From Streptomyces olivoverticillatus (lineage in GTDB: Bacteria; Actinomycetota; Actinomycetes; Streptomycetales; Streptomycetaceae): DNA of 64,000 nt. Where the stretch lies: contig NZ_JACHJH010000002.1 in NCBI RefSeq assembly GCF_014203555.1, forward strand, positions 62,001 through 126,000. Reading direction: 5' to 3'. Made by a program: the position numbers and the translations under genes. The notes below the pieces were generated by a model. It had not been told where the DNA came from. It searched no databases and was given only the letters and a program-made list of their open reading frames with translations. Shown here piece after piece: positions 15,935 through 23,335 of this stretch; the first letter of the stretch is position 1; the number at the start of each line of letters is the position of its first letter.

Positions 15935-16387
15935 ATGGAGTACTCGCACGACGACGCCGGACTCGTTTCGCAGCCGATCGGCTACTGGTCCTGGGCCGCC
16001 TCCGACGCGGTGGTCACGTACATCCGCACCGAGCTGTCTCAGTTCGGCGTCACGCAGCCCCAATGGTGGGTGCTCAACCAGGTGATGAGCGGCGAGAACG
16101 GCCGGACCCGGGAGCAAGTGACTGCGGTGCTGAAGGGTTACCTGGGTGTCGGGGACGCGCTCGGCCCCGAGATCGACGGCCTCCTGGAGGAGGGGCTGCT
16201 CGTACTCGACGACGAGCGCCTCCGGCTGACCACCGAGGGCCGCGACCTGCAGCGCCGGATCGCAGAGCGTCAGAGGGGCATCCGGGGAGTGGTTCACGAC
16301 GGCATCGACGACGAGGAGTACGTCCGCACCCTCAAGGTGCTGCAGCGAATGATCCACAACGTTGGCGGTAAGGCTTGGCACCACTAG
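15935..16387 (+). CDS. MarR-family winged-helix transcriptional regulator
   Basis: This 150-residue protein fits the MarR fold: N-terminal dimerisation helix, a winged helix with QPQWWVLNQVMS and the recognition region TREQVTAVLKGYLG, a wing around LVLDDERLRLTTEGRDL, and C-terminal helices. MarR proteins repress nearby or own genes and respond to small ligands. The ATG at 15935 has a GAGGA box about 8 bases upstream. A longer in-frame start at 15875 adds unrelated residues. No obvious target is adjacent, and the ligand is unknown. Confidence 0.8.
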   Translation: MEYSHDDAGLVSQPIGYWSWAASDAVVTYIRTELSQFGVTQPQWWVLNQVMSGENGRTREQVTAVLKGYLGVGDALGPEIDGLLEEGLLVLDDERLRLTTEGRDLQRRIAERQRGIRGVVHDGIDDEEYVRTLKVLQRMIHNVGGKAWHH

Positions 16388-16417
16388 GGTGTGCCTCTTC
16401 TGTGGGGTGTGCTGCCG

Positions 16418-16447
16418 AGGCCGCCGCTCTGGTATGAGCGGCGGCTT
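16418..16447. terminator. Bidirectional terminator
   Basis: A 12-base-pair stem (16418-16429 with 16436-16447) and six-base loop lies between the convergent MarR gene and the L7/L12-CTD-like gene and can serve both. Confidence 0.65.
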
Positions 16448-16460
16448 GGTGTGACTGGGG

Positions 16461-16742
16461 CTACGCCATGCGGTCGACCGCTTCCTTGGCTTCCTTGAGG
16501 TCCGCTCCGGTGATCTCGCGGTAGGCCTTGATCGCGTGGATCTTCTTGCCGTTCCGCAGGTGTTCGGTGACTTGCGCCAGTTCCGGCTCGGTCTCGCTGA
16601 GGCCCAGGTGGTCGAGGATCAGGTCGAGCTTGCGCTCGACTCGGGCGATTCGTCTTTCGGTTCGCTTGATAGAGTTCTGGGCGCTTCCGGCGCCCAGTCC
16701 CACGGCGAGGATGACGAGGCTGGCGAGAGTCAGTGTTTCCAT
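16461..16742 (-). CDS. Membrane-anchored protein with ribosomal L7/L12 C-terminal-like domain
   Basis: This 93-residue protein has an N-terminal hydrophobic helix (LASLVILAVGLGAGSA), a basic coiled region (KRTERRIARVERKLDLIL), and a C-terminal segment resembling the L7/L12 C-terminal domain (NGKKIHAIKAYREITGADLK, EAKEAVD). In the ribosomal protein this domain recruits translation factors; in small actinobacterial proteins like this one its role is unknown. A degenerate second copy lies at 15502-15735. The ATG at 16742 starts directly before the hydrophobic helix. Confidence 0.75.
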   Translation of the reverse strand: METLTLASLVILAVGLGAGSAQNSIKRTERRIARVERKLDLILDHLGLSETEPELAQVTEHLRNGKKIHAIKAYREITGADLKEAKEAVDRMA

Positions 16743-16769
16743 GCTCTTTTTCTGATTCCTAGCGTGGTC

Positions 16770-16964
16770 TTACAGCAGGTGATCAAGCTCGCCACGCTTC
16801 GCGGCTTCGATGAAGTTGCGGAGGCCTTGTGGTGTGGTGGTGACCAGTTCGTGGGGGGCGCTAGTTTCGCGGAGTATCGGGGTGCCGTCGGTAGTGTGGC
16901 CTATTTGCAAGCAGGCGTTGCCGCCGTTGGCGCAGAGTGGTTCCTGCCAGCGGATCTCGGGCAT
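16770..16964 (-). CDS. DUF397 protein
   Basis: This 64-residue protein fits DUF397: an N-terminal WQEP, then ACLQIGHT, TPILRETSAP, and a C-terminal helix LRNFIEAAKRGELDHL. DUF397 proteins are encoded beside XRE/DUF5753 regulators and are thought to act with them; the mechanism is not settled. The ATG at 16964 has GAAAGG just upstream. The earlier ATG at 16991 overlaps the preceding gene and adds nine non-family residues. It lies ten bases after the XRE gene in the same operon. Confidence 0.85.
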   Translation of the reverse strand: MPEIRWQEPLCANGGNACLQIGHTTDGTPILRETSAPHELVTTTPQGLRNFIEAAKRGELDHLL

Positions 16965-16974
16965 GGTGGGCCTT

Positions 16975-17826
16975 TCACAGCTGTTGAACAATGGCGTGGA
17001 TGAAGTCGCGTGACTTGGATTCGTCGAGGACGCAGGGTTCCATCATGTCGAAGAGCTTGCGGTAGTTGACGAGTTGTGTCGCGGAGTCGATGAACGCGGA
17101 TCCGTGTGAGGTGTCGAGCTGGACGGTGTCCAGCTGTGGGACTTGTCCGCATGCGTAGAGAATGGTCTGCCCCGCTCCCGGGAAGCCGCCGGCAGAGAAC
17201 GGGATGACTCTGAGGCTGATGCGATCGTGTTCGCTAGCGCCGAGTAGGTGCCTGAGCTGGGATCGGGCGACGTCGCGGCCGCCGAACTGCATTCGCAGGG
17301 CGCTCTCGTGGACAACTGCGTCGTACGAGGGTGCGTCATCCCGGTCGAAGACCCGTCGGCGTTGCAGGCGGAATGCGACGCGGAGATCGACTTCATTGTT
17401 GGGCAGTCCGGGAATGACCAGGTCGAAGATTGCACGGGCGTGGTCCTCGGTCTGGAGGAGTCCGGGGACGTGGGAGGTCAATGCGTTGCGGATCCGGCGG
17501 GCGTGCCATTCAAGCTCGGCGATGTCCAGGAAGAAGGCGGGGAGTGACGATCTGTACTCCTCCCACCAGCCTTTGGTCTGGTCGCGGGCCATGTCGGCGA
17601 GTGCATTGATCAAATCGTGGTCAGTGCACTGGTAGTTGCCGGCGAGTGTGCGCACGCGAGTGGGGCTGATGCCGAAGCGGCCTGCTTCCGTGTTGGAAAT
17701 GCGGGTGCGGTCGACGCCGAGCAGGGCGGCTGCATCCGAGGCTGACAAGCCGGCCGCTTCGCGCAGCTGACGCAGTGCGGCTCCCAGGCGGCGTTGGCGG
17801 ATAGTCGGGTTGCTTCTCGGCGGCAT
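16975..17826 (-). CDS. XRE-family regulator with DUF5753 domain (WhiJ-like)
   Basis: This 283-residue protein has an N-terminal helix-turn-helix (LGAALRQLREAAGLSASDAA, ALLGVDRTRISNTEAGRFGI) and a C-terminal DUF5753 ligand-like domain (LQTEDHARAIFDLVIPG to the FIHAIVQQL end). Streptomycete WhiJ-type regulators with this make-up control development or secondary metabolism together with a DUF397 partner and an RsbW-like ATPase, all present here. The ATG at 17826 follows GGGAGAGG. Longer in-frame starts extend into the divergent promoter region. A 29-base palindrome at 17922-17950 is a candidate operator. Confidence 0.88.
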   Translation of the reverse strand: MPPRSNPTIRQRRLGAALRQLREAAGLSASDAAALLGVDRTRISNTEAGRFGISPTRVRTLAGNYQCTDHDLINALADMARDQTKGWWEEYRSSLPAFFLDIAELEWHARRIRNALTSHVPGLLQTEDHARAIFDLVIPGLPNNEVDLRVAFRLQRRRVFDRDDAPSYDAVVHESALRMQFGGRDVARSQLRHLLGASEHDRISLRVIPFSAGGFPGAGQTILYACGQVPQLDTVQLDTSHGSAFIDSATQLVNYRKLFDMMEPCVLDESKSRDFIHAIVQQL

Positions 17827-17921
17827 GCGGTGGGCCTCTCCCTGAATCTGGCGAACAGTCTGCCGCCAGGCGGCGACGAGATCCAGCGCCGTCATGAGGA
17901 GCACACGGCTTCCGGTAAGTG

Positions 17922-17950
17922 AGTAGCACAGGGCTTCCCCCTGCGCTACT
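17922..17950. promoter_or_regulatory. Palindromic candidate operator between divergent WhiJ-type genes
   Basis: Arms 17922-17933 (AGTAGCACAGGG) and 17939-17950 (CCCTGCGCTACT) match at 11 of 12 positions around a 5-base spacer. It lies between the XRE gene (leftward) and the ATPase gene (rightward), where an autoregulatory binding site would be expected. Confidence 0.5.
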
Positions 17951-18046
17951 GTCGGTATCGCTCGGCTCACACGCCGTGGGCATGCTCGGGCTGTCCACGT
18001 GCGAGAACTCCACCCCCACACGCCCCTGCGTCTGGAGTGACTGCGC

Positions 18047-18535
18047 ATGACCAACATCGCCCTCTGCTCATCCGGTTCGTCCTCGCCCGCCCCCTCGGCC
18101 GGCCCCTCCCGCGCCAATCTCAACTACTCCCTCGGTCTCCCCGGCGGCGCCTACTGCCTCGGCATGGCCCGGACCGTCGTTGGGCGGCTTCTCGCGCAGC
18201 ACGGGCTCGGGGACATGGCTGAGCTCGGGGTGTTCGCCGCCTCCGAACTCCTCGGCAACGCCGTCACGTTCACCCCCGGGCGCGAGGTCAATCTCGCCGT
18301 GCGCTGGCGCTTCGGTGTGCTGCGGGTGACCGTCTTCGACGAGCATCCCCCACACGCCGCAGGCGCCGCCACCGCCTGCCGGGCGTACCGGCGGAAGGCG
18401 CTGTCCGCCCTGGAGGCCGTCGTGGACGAATGCGGCGGCATCCTCGGGGTCACCGATGCGGAGCAGCCGCTCGCCGGGAACCGGCTGTGGGTCGTCGTGC
18501 CGCGCGAGGCAGGCAAGCACTATGCCGAGCTCTGA
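18047..18535 (+). CDS. RsbW-like ATP-binding regulatory protein
   Basis: This 162-residue protein has a GHKL-type ATPase fold as in anti-sigma factors. The N-box-like ASELLGNAVTFTP lies near residues 65-77, a G1-like VTVFDEHPP follows, and the end is NRLWVVVP. Such proteins accompany XRE/DUF397 pairs in streptomycete WhiJ-type loci. The N-terminus is Ser/Pro-rich and probably disordered. It is divergent from the XRE gene across 220 bases holding the palindrome at 17922. Whether it acts as a kinase or only binds ATP is not clear. Confidence 0.8.
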   Translation: MTNIALCSSGSSSPAPSAGPSRANLNYSLGLPGGAYCLGMARTVVGRLLAQHGLGDMAELGVFAASELLGNAVTFTPGREVNLAVRWRFGVLRVTVFDEHPPHAAGAATACRAYRRKALSALEAVVDECGGILGVTDAEQPLAGNRLWVVVPREAGKHYAEL

Positions 18536-18725
18536 AGAGCGGCGCTGCCCGCACACCGCGGGCTGGTTGGAAGACGGCGGCGTCTCGCAGTGCCGGGCCT
18601 GCGGCGTGCTGCGGTTCGCGGACTACGGGGCCGTACGACCCCCCCGGGCTGCCGCTGCCCTCAGTGCCCGAAGTAGACCCGCAACGCCAGCCACACCGGC
18701 CCCGGACACGCCAGCGCCCCCGTGA
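18522..18725 (+). CDS. Small zinc-ribbon protein (DUF6255-like)
   Basis: This 67-residue frame starts inside the end of the ATPase gene (ATG 18522, 14-base overlap). It contains CPHTAGWLEDGGVSQCRACG, a likely metal-binding Cys/His knuckle, then LRFADYGAVRPP. This pattern resembles DUF6255 proteins found beside streptomycete regulatory and natural product genes. The last 30 residues are Ala/Pro-rich, and the end overlaps the convergent membrane gene by 65 bases, so the true C-terminus is uncertain. Confidence 0.6.
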   Translation: MPSSEERRCPHTAGWLEDGGVSQCRACGVLRFADYGAVRPPRAAAALSARSRPATPATPAPDTPAPP

Positions 18726-19017
18726 TGGCATATCGCGTTGCCGCGCTCAGGCGGAAGAGCCTGAGGGCGTGCCAGATGGCCGTCAGGACGACGCCCGCCA
18801 GGGCCAGGACGCCGCCGACCTGCAGGAGGAACTGCGCCGCTTCCCTCGGGTGCTCGTCTGCGGCGCCCCAGGCGGCGATCATCAGCGCGACCGCCAGGCA
18901 CAGGGCGGTGGTCTTGGCCGAGATCGCCCAGAGGGTGATGGCCAGAGCCGTCATGAAGCGGTTTCTGCGCGAGGGCTGCGCGGGCATGGTCTGCATGGTG
19001 AGCATCCTGCGACGCAT
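18661..19017 (-). CDS. Small integral membrane protein
   Basis: This 118-residue protein has about three hydrophobic helices (ALAITLWAISAKTTALCLAV, FLLQVGGVLALAGVVLTAIW, ITGALACPGPVWLALRVYFG). No family or function was recognised. Several in-frame ATGs lie at the start (19017, 19005, 18996 and 18987); 19017 is the longest and none has a strong ribosome site. It overlaps the end of the zinc-ribbon gene on the other strand. Confidence 0.55.
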   Translation of the reverse strand: MRRRMLTMQTMPAQPSRRNRFMTALAITLWAISAKTTALCLAVALMIAAWGAADEHPREAAQFLLQVGGVLALAGVVLTAIWHALRLFRLSAATRYAITGALACPGPVWLALRVYFGH

Positions 19018-19120
19018 CCGCTGCGGCGTTCATGAGTGCCGGTACTCAACCGGCCGTAGGCGCAGGGGTGAGTATCCGCACGGATGTGCCCCTCGCTACC
19101 GCCCGCCTAGCGTCTGCGGC

Positions 19121-19459
19121 ATGGAAATCGAATCCGCCTCGGCCAAGTCGAACCCCGGCTCCGCGTTCGCCGTCTTCGTGGGGGTCGTGGCGCTGTGGCT
19201 CTTCGCCGGGGCCACGTTCTTTCTTCTGCCCCTGTCCGTCATGGCCAGCGACGGATGCTTCGAGGGCGATGCCCGCACTATCTGTACCGCCACCGGGCAG
19301 CAGGTCGTCGGCTTCCTTCCGCTGATGACCGCGCCCATCGCTGCCATCGCCGGCACCTGGGGTCTGTTGGCCTCCGGGGACAAGCCGAAGCTTGCGTACG
19401 TCGTGGCGATCGTCGCGCTCGTCCTCGTATGGGCGGTCGTCGGGGCGATCACCAAATAA
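19121..19459 (+). CDS. Small integral membrane protein
   Basis: This 112-residue protein has three predicted transmembrane helices (AFAVFVGVVALWLFAGATFF, VVGFLPLMTAPIAAIAGTWG, YVVAIVALVLVWAVVGAI). Two cysteines (residues about 47 and 55) flank an acidic loop after helix 1 and could form an extracytoplasmic disulfide. The family is unknown. The ATG at 19121 begins the hydrophilic MEIESASAKS segment. It ends 14 bases before the tRNA-Cys gene on the opposite strand. Confidence 0.6.
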   Translation: MEIESASAKSNPGSAFAVFVGVVALWLFAGATFFLLPLSVMASDGCFEGDARTICTATGQQVVGFLPLMTAPIAAIAGTWGLLASGDKPKLAYVVAIVALVLVWAVVGAITK

Positions 19460-19473
19460 CACCCCTACCTCAG

Positions 19474-19545
19474 AGGCCGTGGCGGGAATCGAACCCGCGT
19501 AACTCGCTTTGCAGGCGAGTCCCTGAACCACTCGGGCACACGGCC
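19474..19545 (-). tRNA. tRNA-Cys (anticodon GCA)
   Basis: The minus strand folds as a 72-base tRNA. The seven-base acceptor stem GGCCGTG pairs with CACGGCC, the anticodon loop holds GCA, and the T-arm reads GGGTTCGATTCCC. The discriminator base is T (U73), as is typical for tRNA-Cys. The CCA end is not encoded. No integrated element or att duplication was seen next to it. Confidence 0.96.
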
Positions 19546-19643
19546 AAGTCCCCCTGGGAAAGCGGGACGTCTACGACCATAGAGGCGCCCTGCCGCAGCC
19601 TCAATGGTGCCCGCGCCGCTGCCATGTGACCGACACACCCCGT

Positions 19644-20507
19644 TTACGTACCCCCGCGCAGAAACTCCTCCACCAGTGGCCGGAACATCTCCGGCTCGTC
19701 CACCCACGGGTAGTGGCCCACCTCGTGCAGTGGCTGCAGCCGGGCGGAGCGGAAGGACGCCGCCACCGCCTCGCCCGCGCGCATGCCCGTCACCGCGTCG
19801 CGGTCGCCCGTGACGACCAGGACCGGGCAGTCCACCCCGTGCAGGCGCTCCAGCAGCTCCATGCGGGTCGCCTCGTCCACGCCCTGCCAGAAGCCCGCGC
19901 GCGGTACCGGGTTCAGTTGTTCCGGTTCGGTGGCCGCGTGGGCGCGCTGTGCGGCGTCCCAGCGGGCGTACGCCATCGGGGCCGCGCGCAGCAGCAGTGA
20001 GCGGACCTCGGTGAGGTCGCTGGTCTCCGGCAGGGTGTGGACGGCCACGTACGCGTCCACCCACCACTCCTCCGTCGCCCGCGACTCGAAGATCTCCTCG
20101 GCGTCGGAGGGGAGTTCGCCCTGCAGGCGGGAGCCGGGCGTCACCAGGACGAGATGGGACAGGCGCTCCGGATGGGCACCCGCGTACGCCTGGGCCGTGG
20201 CGCACGCGGCGTCGTGGGCCAGGAGGGGGAAGCGGTCGAGGCCCAGGTGGACGCGGAGGGCCTCCAGGTCGCGGGCCAGTGCCGGGAAGGCGTACGCCGC
20301 CGGATCCGACGGCGGCGGGGACGCGCCCGTGCCGCGGCCGTCAGGGACGATCAGCGTGTGGTGCGCGTCCAGGCCGCCCAGGTCGCCGAGGTACGCGGCA
20401 TCGCGGGCCGGGCCGCCCGCCAGGCAGACGAGAGGCGCCTCGCCGGGGACCTTCCCCAGCACCCGGTAGTGCAGTTCAGCTGCGTCGTATGAGGTGTAGT
20501 GGGGCAT
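19644..20507 (-). CDS. Alpha/beta-fold hydrolase with Asp at the nucleophile position
   Basis: This 287-residue protein has an alpha/beta-hydrolase layout: LVCLAGGPARDAAYLGDL with the HGGP-like oxyanion segment altered to AGGP, DGRGTGAS, a cap region, VVTGDRDAVTG with the acid, and HEVGHYPWVDEP with the histidine. The nucleophile elbow, normally GxSxG, reads AHDAAC with Asp99. That places it with Asp-nucleophile enzymes such as haloalkane dehalogenases and epoxide hydrolases, although overall it looks like a proline iminopeptidase relative. It is divergent from a LysR gene that probably controls it. The substrate is unknown. Confidence 0.8.
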   Translation of the reverse strand: MPHYTSYDAAELHYRVLGKVPGEAPLVCLAGGPARDAAYLGDLGGLDAHHTLIVPDGRGTGASPPPSDPAAYAFPALARDLEALRVHLGLDRFPLLAHDAACATAQAYAGAHPERLSHLVLVTPGSRLQGELPSDAEEIFESRATEEWWVDAYVAVHTLPETSDLTEVRSLLLRAAPMAYARWDAAQRAHAATEPEQLNPVPRAGFWQGVDEATRMELLERLHGVDCPVLVVTGDRDAVTGMRAGEAVAASFRSARLQPLHEVGHYPWVDEPEMFRPLVEEFLRGGT

Positions 20508-20587
20508 AAGTCAAACTTTGCCGGATATCTCCCGTGATCCAGAAGCAAGCCGCACCTCCCTGCCCCCCAATCCCAAATTCCGCTTAT
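20505..20587. promoter_or_regulatory. Divergent hydrolase/LysR control region
   Basis: The gap between the two divergent genes is 89 bases. CATAAG (20505-20510) and CTTATG (20582-20587) are inverted copies at its edges, and the centre is AT-richer than the surroundings. LysR regulators typically bind such shared regions. I saw no confident T-N11-A box. Confidence 0.35.
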
Positions 20588-20596
20588 GATTCCGGG

Positions 20597-21502
20597 GTGT
20601 TCGACTCCCGGCACATCAAGACCTTCCACGCGGTCGTCACCGCGGGGTCGTATTCGGCTGCCGCCCGCGCGCTCGGCTACACCCAGCCCGCGATCACCCA
20701 GCAGATGAAGGCCCTCGAACGGGCGGTGGGCTCACCGCTCTTCACCCGCGTCGGCCGGCGGATGCGGCTGACGGAGGCCGGTGAGGCCCTCGCCCGGCAC
20801 GCCGAGATCATCCTGGAGACCCTCACGGCTGCGCAGCAGCAAATGAGCTCGCTGACCCGGCTGCGCGCCGGGCGGGTGCGGGTGTGTGCCTTCCCCAGCG
20901 CCGGGGCCACCTTGATCCCGGAGGCGCTGGCCCGGCTCGCCGCCGACCACCCCGGTGTACGGGTCGAACTGCTGGAGGGCGAGCCCCCGGACTCGCTCAG
21001 CCGGCTCGTCCGCGGCGAGTGCGACATCACCCTCGCCTTCACCTACCCGGGCCTGCGCGAACAGGTCCCCGAAGAGCTGGTCGAAATCCGGCTCCTCGAA
21101 GACCAGATGACCGTGCTGCTGCCCATGGGGCACCCGCTCGCCCGCCGCCGGGCCGTCAAGCTCGCCGATCTCGCCGACGAGCGCTGGATCGCCGGCTGTC
21201 TGCGCTGCCGCGCCAACTTCCTCCACGAATGCGCCGAGCAGGGCTTCGCACCCGACATAGCGTTCACAACGGACGACATCCTCGTCGTGCAGTCGCTCGT
21301 CGCCGAGGGGCTGGGAGTGGCGATGATGCCGGGGCTGGTGCTGTCCTTCCTCAGGCACGACAAGATCACCGGACGGGCCCTGGACCCCGCCGCCCGCCGC
21401 CAGGTTTCCGCCTACGTCCTGCGCGAGCACCTCAGGATTCCGGCCACCGCGCTCGTGCTCGACGAGCTCAAGGCGGCGGCCGCCCGGCGCGTCGGCTGCT
21501 GA
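20597..21502 (+). CDS. LysR-family transcriptional regulator
   Basis: This 301-residue protein has the LysR winged helix (VFDSRHIKTFHAVVTAGSYS, AAARALGYTQPAITQQMKAL) and a periplasmic-binding-like effector domain starting near residue 90 (RVRVCAFPSAGATLIPEALA). I chose GTG 20597 because the HTH begins immediately after it, as in the family; the ATG-type start at 20534 adds 21 residues. It is divergent from the hydrolase. Downstream in the same direction lie a cysteine dioxygenase-like gene and a YeiH exporter, so it could instead control sulfur genes. Confidence 0.88.
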   Translation: MFDSRHIKTFHAVVTAGSYSAAARALGYTQPAITQQMKALERAVGSPLFTRVGRRMRLTEAGEALARHAEIILETLTAAQQQMSSLTRLRAGRVRVCAFPSAGATLIPEALARLAADHPGVRVELLEGEPPDSLSRLVRGECDITLAFTYPGLREQVPEELVEIRLLEDQMTVLLPMGHPLARRRAVKLADLADERWIAGCLRCRANFLHECAEQGFAPDIAFTTDDILVVQSLVAEGLGVAMMPGLVLSFLRHDKITGRALDPAARRQVSAYVLREHLRIPATALVLDELKAAAARRVGC

Positions 21503-21602
21503 CCCGCGCCGGGGCCTGCCACCCGATCCATAAGCCCAGGTTTACGTCACGGCAAAAGACTGTCGTTGGACGTGATGGATCAGTCGCCCCGACGCTGCAC
21601 CT

Positions 21603-22157
21603 ATGACCACACCTACCGCAGCCCCGACGACCGCACGCCTCGACGAACTCGTCCGCGACGTCCGGGAGGCCGTGGGCCGCGGCCTGCCGCCCGACACGAC
21701 GGCCTACCTCGTCGGCGAGCGGCTCTCGGTCCACCTCGGCGCCCGCGACCTGCTGACCGACGAGCAGTGCGAGGGCGACCCCGAAAGCTACCGCCAGCAC
21801 ATCCTGCACGCCGAGTCCGACGGCAGCTTCTCGATCGTCGCGCTCGTATGGATGCCCGGCCAGCAGACCTGCATCCACGACCACGTCTCGTGGTGCGTGA
21901 CCGGCGTCCACCAGGGCACCGAGAGCGAGCGGCGCTACCGCCTCGTCCCCGACGGCACCACCGCGCGCCTCGTCGCGACCGAGGACGTGGTCAACCACCA
22001 GGGCGACGTCTGCGGCTTCGCGCCGCCCGGCGACATCCACCGGGTCCGCAACGCCTGCTCGTCCATCGCCATATCCCTGCACATCTACGGCGCCGACATC
22101 TCCCGCCTCGGCTCCAGCGTCCGCCGCGTCTACGACCTCCCGGCCGACGAACTCTGA
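21603..22157 (+). CDS. Cysteine dioxygenase-like cupin protein
   Basis: This 184-residue cupin resembles type I cysteine dioxygenase, which oxidises cysteine to cysteine sulfinate with a mononuclear iron. Iron ligands are visible as the HxH of CIHDHVSW and a later histidine in PPGDIHRVRN. Length fits the bacterial family. The ATG at 21603 is clear. It overlaps the start of the YeiH-type exporter by one base (TGATG), suggesting oxidation of a thiol followed by export of the sulfur oxyanion. A related thiol substrate cannot be excluded. Confidence 0.82.
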   Translation: MTTPTAAPTTARLDELVRDVREAVGRGLPPDTTAYLVGERLSVHLGARDLLTDEQCEGDPESYRQHILHAESDGSFSIVALVWMPGQQTCIHDHVSWCVTGVHQGTESERRYRLVPDGTTARLVATEDVVNHQGDVCGFAPPGDIHRVRNACSSIAISLHIYGADISRLGSSVRRVYDLPADEL

Positions 22158-23203
22158 TGGCCGTCATCGATTCCAAGGCCGGTGTCACACCGCCGCAGAC
22201 CGTCCCCGCCCCGCCGCGTCCCGGCAAGCTCCCCGGCCTGGCCATGGCCGCCGCCGGCGTCGCCCTCGCCTGGGCCGTCCATCTGCTCGTACCCGCCGTG
22301 CCCATGCTCACCGCCGCCGTGGTGCTCGGCATCGCGGCCGCGCACCTGCCGTGGATACGGACCCGGGTGCGCGGCGCCGGGCGGCCCGGGCTGACGCTCG
22401 CGGGCAAGCGGCTGATGCGGACCGGCGTCGTGCTGCTCGGGCTCAAGCTCAGCCTGGACGACGTGCTCGGGCTCGGCTGGGCCACCGTCGTGATGGTCTT
22501 CGCGGTGGTCGCGGCCACCTTCTTCGGCACGCTGTGGCTGGGGCGTCGGCTCGGGCTGCGCGGCGATCAGCCGCTGCTCATCGCCACCGGGTATTCGATC
22601 TGCGGCGCCTCCGCGATCGGCGCCGTCAGCGAGGTGTCGGGCAGTGACGAGGAGGACGTGGCGACGTCCGTGGCGCTGGTGACGCTGTGCGGCACCCTCG
22701 CCATCGCCGTGCTGCCGCTGCTGCACCACCCGCTCGGGCTGGCCGACGCGCAGTTCGGCCGCTGGGTCGGGGCGAGTGTGCACGACGTCGGGCAGGTCGT
22801 GGCCACCGCGCAGACCGCGGGCCCCGACGCGCTCACCGACGCCGTGCTCGTCAAGCTGATGCGGGTGGCGCTGCTGGCGCCGCTCGTGGCGGCCGTCGCC
22901 CTGTCCGTACGGCAGCGGCGGCAGGCGGCGCCCACGGGCAAGCGGCCCGCGATCATCCCGCTATTCGTCCTCGGCTTCCTCGCCATGGTGGCCGTGCGCA
23001 CGACCGGTGTGCTGCCGGGCGGCGCGCTCGACGTCGCGCAGCACGCTCAGGAGCTGCTGCTCGCCGCCGCCCTCTTCGGGCTCGGCAGCGCGGTGCACCT
23101 GCCCTCGCTCGTCCGCACCGGCGGGCGCGTGGCGGCGCTGGGGCTGTGCTCCTGGGTGGTCGTCGCGGGCGTCTCGTACGCGGGTGTGCTGCTCACCACG
23201 TAG
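22157..23203 (+). CDS. YeiH-family putative sulfate/sulfite exporter
   Basis: This 348-residue membrane protein has about ten hydrophobic helices and the UPF0324/YeiH features: GKRLMRTGVVLLGLKLSLDD, GYSICGASAIGAVSEVSGSD, and WVGASVHDVGQVVATAQTAG. Family members are annotated as sulfate exporters. The ATG overlaps the upstream stop (TGATG), so it is translationally coupled to the cysteine dioxygenase-like gene. That supports removal of sulfite or sulfate made from cysteine. A hairpin follows 17 bases after its stop. Confidence 0.88.
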   Translation: MAVIDSKAGVTPPQTVPAPPRPGKLPGLAMAAAGVALAWAVHLLVPAVPMLTAAVVLGIAAAHLPWIRTRVRGAGRPGLTLAGKRLMRTGVVLLGLKLSLDDVLGLGWATVVMVFAVVAATFFGTLWLGRRLGLRGDQPLLIATGYSICGASAIGAVSEVSGSDEEDVATSVALVTLCGTLAIAVLPLLHHPLGLADAQFGRWVGASVHDVGQVVATAQTAGPDALTDAVLVKLMRVALLAPLVAAVALSVRQRRQAAPTGKRPAIIPLFVLGFLAMVAVRTTGVLPGGALDVAQHAQELLLAAALFGLGSAVHLPSLVRTGGRVAALGLCSWVVVAGVSYAGVLLTT

Positions 23204-23220
23204 CCGCGCCCGGGAGGGGA

Positions 23221-23247
23221 CGGGGCCCGGTGATCCACCGGGCCCCG
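23221..23247 (+). terminator. Terminator of the YeiH gene
   Basis: Perfect 10-base arms (CGGGGCCCGG and CCGGGCCCCG) flank a 7-base loop just after the exporter stop codon. Confidence 0.75.
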
Positions 23248-23251
23248 CTGC

Positions 23252-23335
23252 GTTCACGAGCCGTGGTTCACGAGCTGTGGATCACAAGCCGTGGATCACG
23301 AGCTCTGGTTCACGAGCTCTGGTTCACGAGCCGTA
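23252..23335. repeat. Six-copy 14-bp tandem repeat
   Basis: Six direct 14-base units of the form GTTCACGAGCCGTG run without gaps, with one to four changes between copies (GTT/GAT, GCC/GCT, GTG/CTG). The last unit overlaps the final codons and stop of the lipoprotein gene on the minus strand, so the array probably grew by duplicating that gene end. Confidence 0.8.

Noticed and set aside
19474..19545. tRNA-Cys as an integration site
   Set aside because: No repeated 3' tRNA fragment or phage or integrase gene lies nearby.
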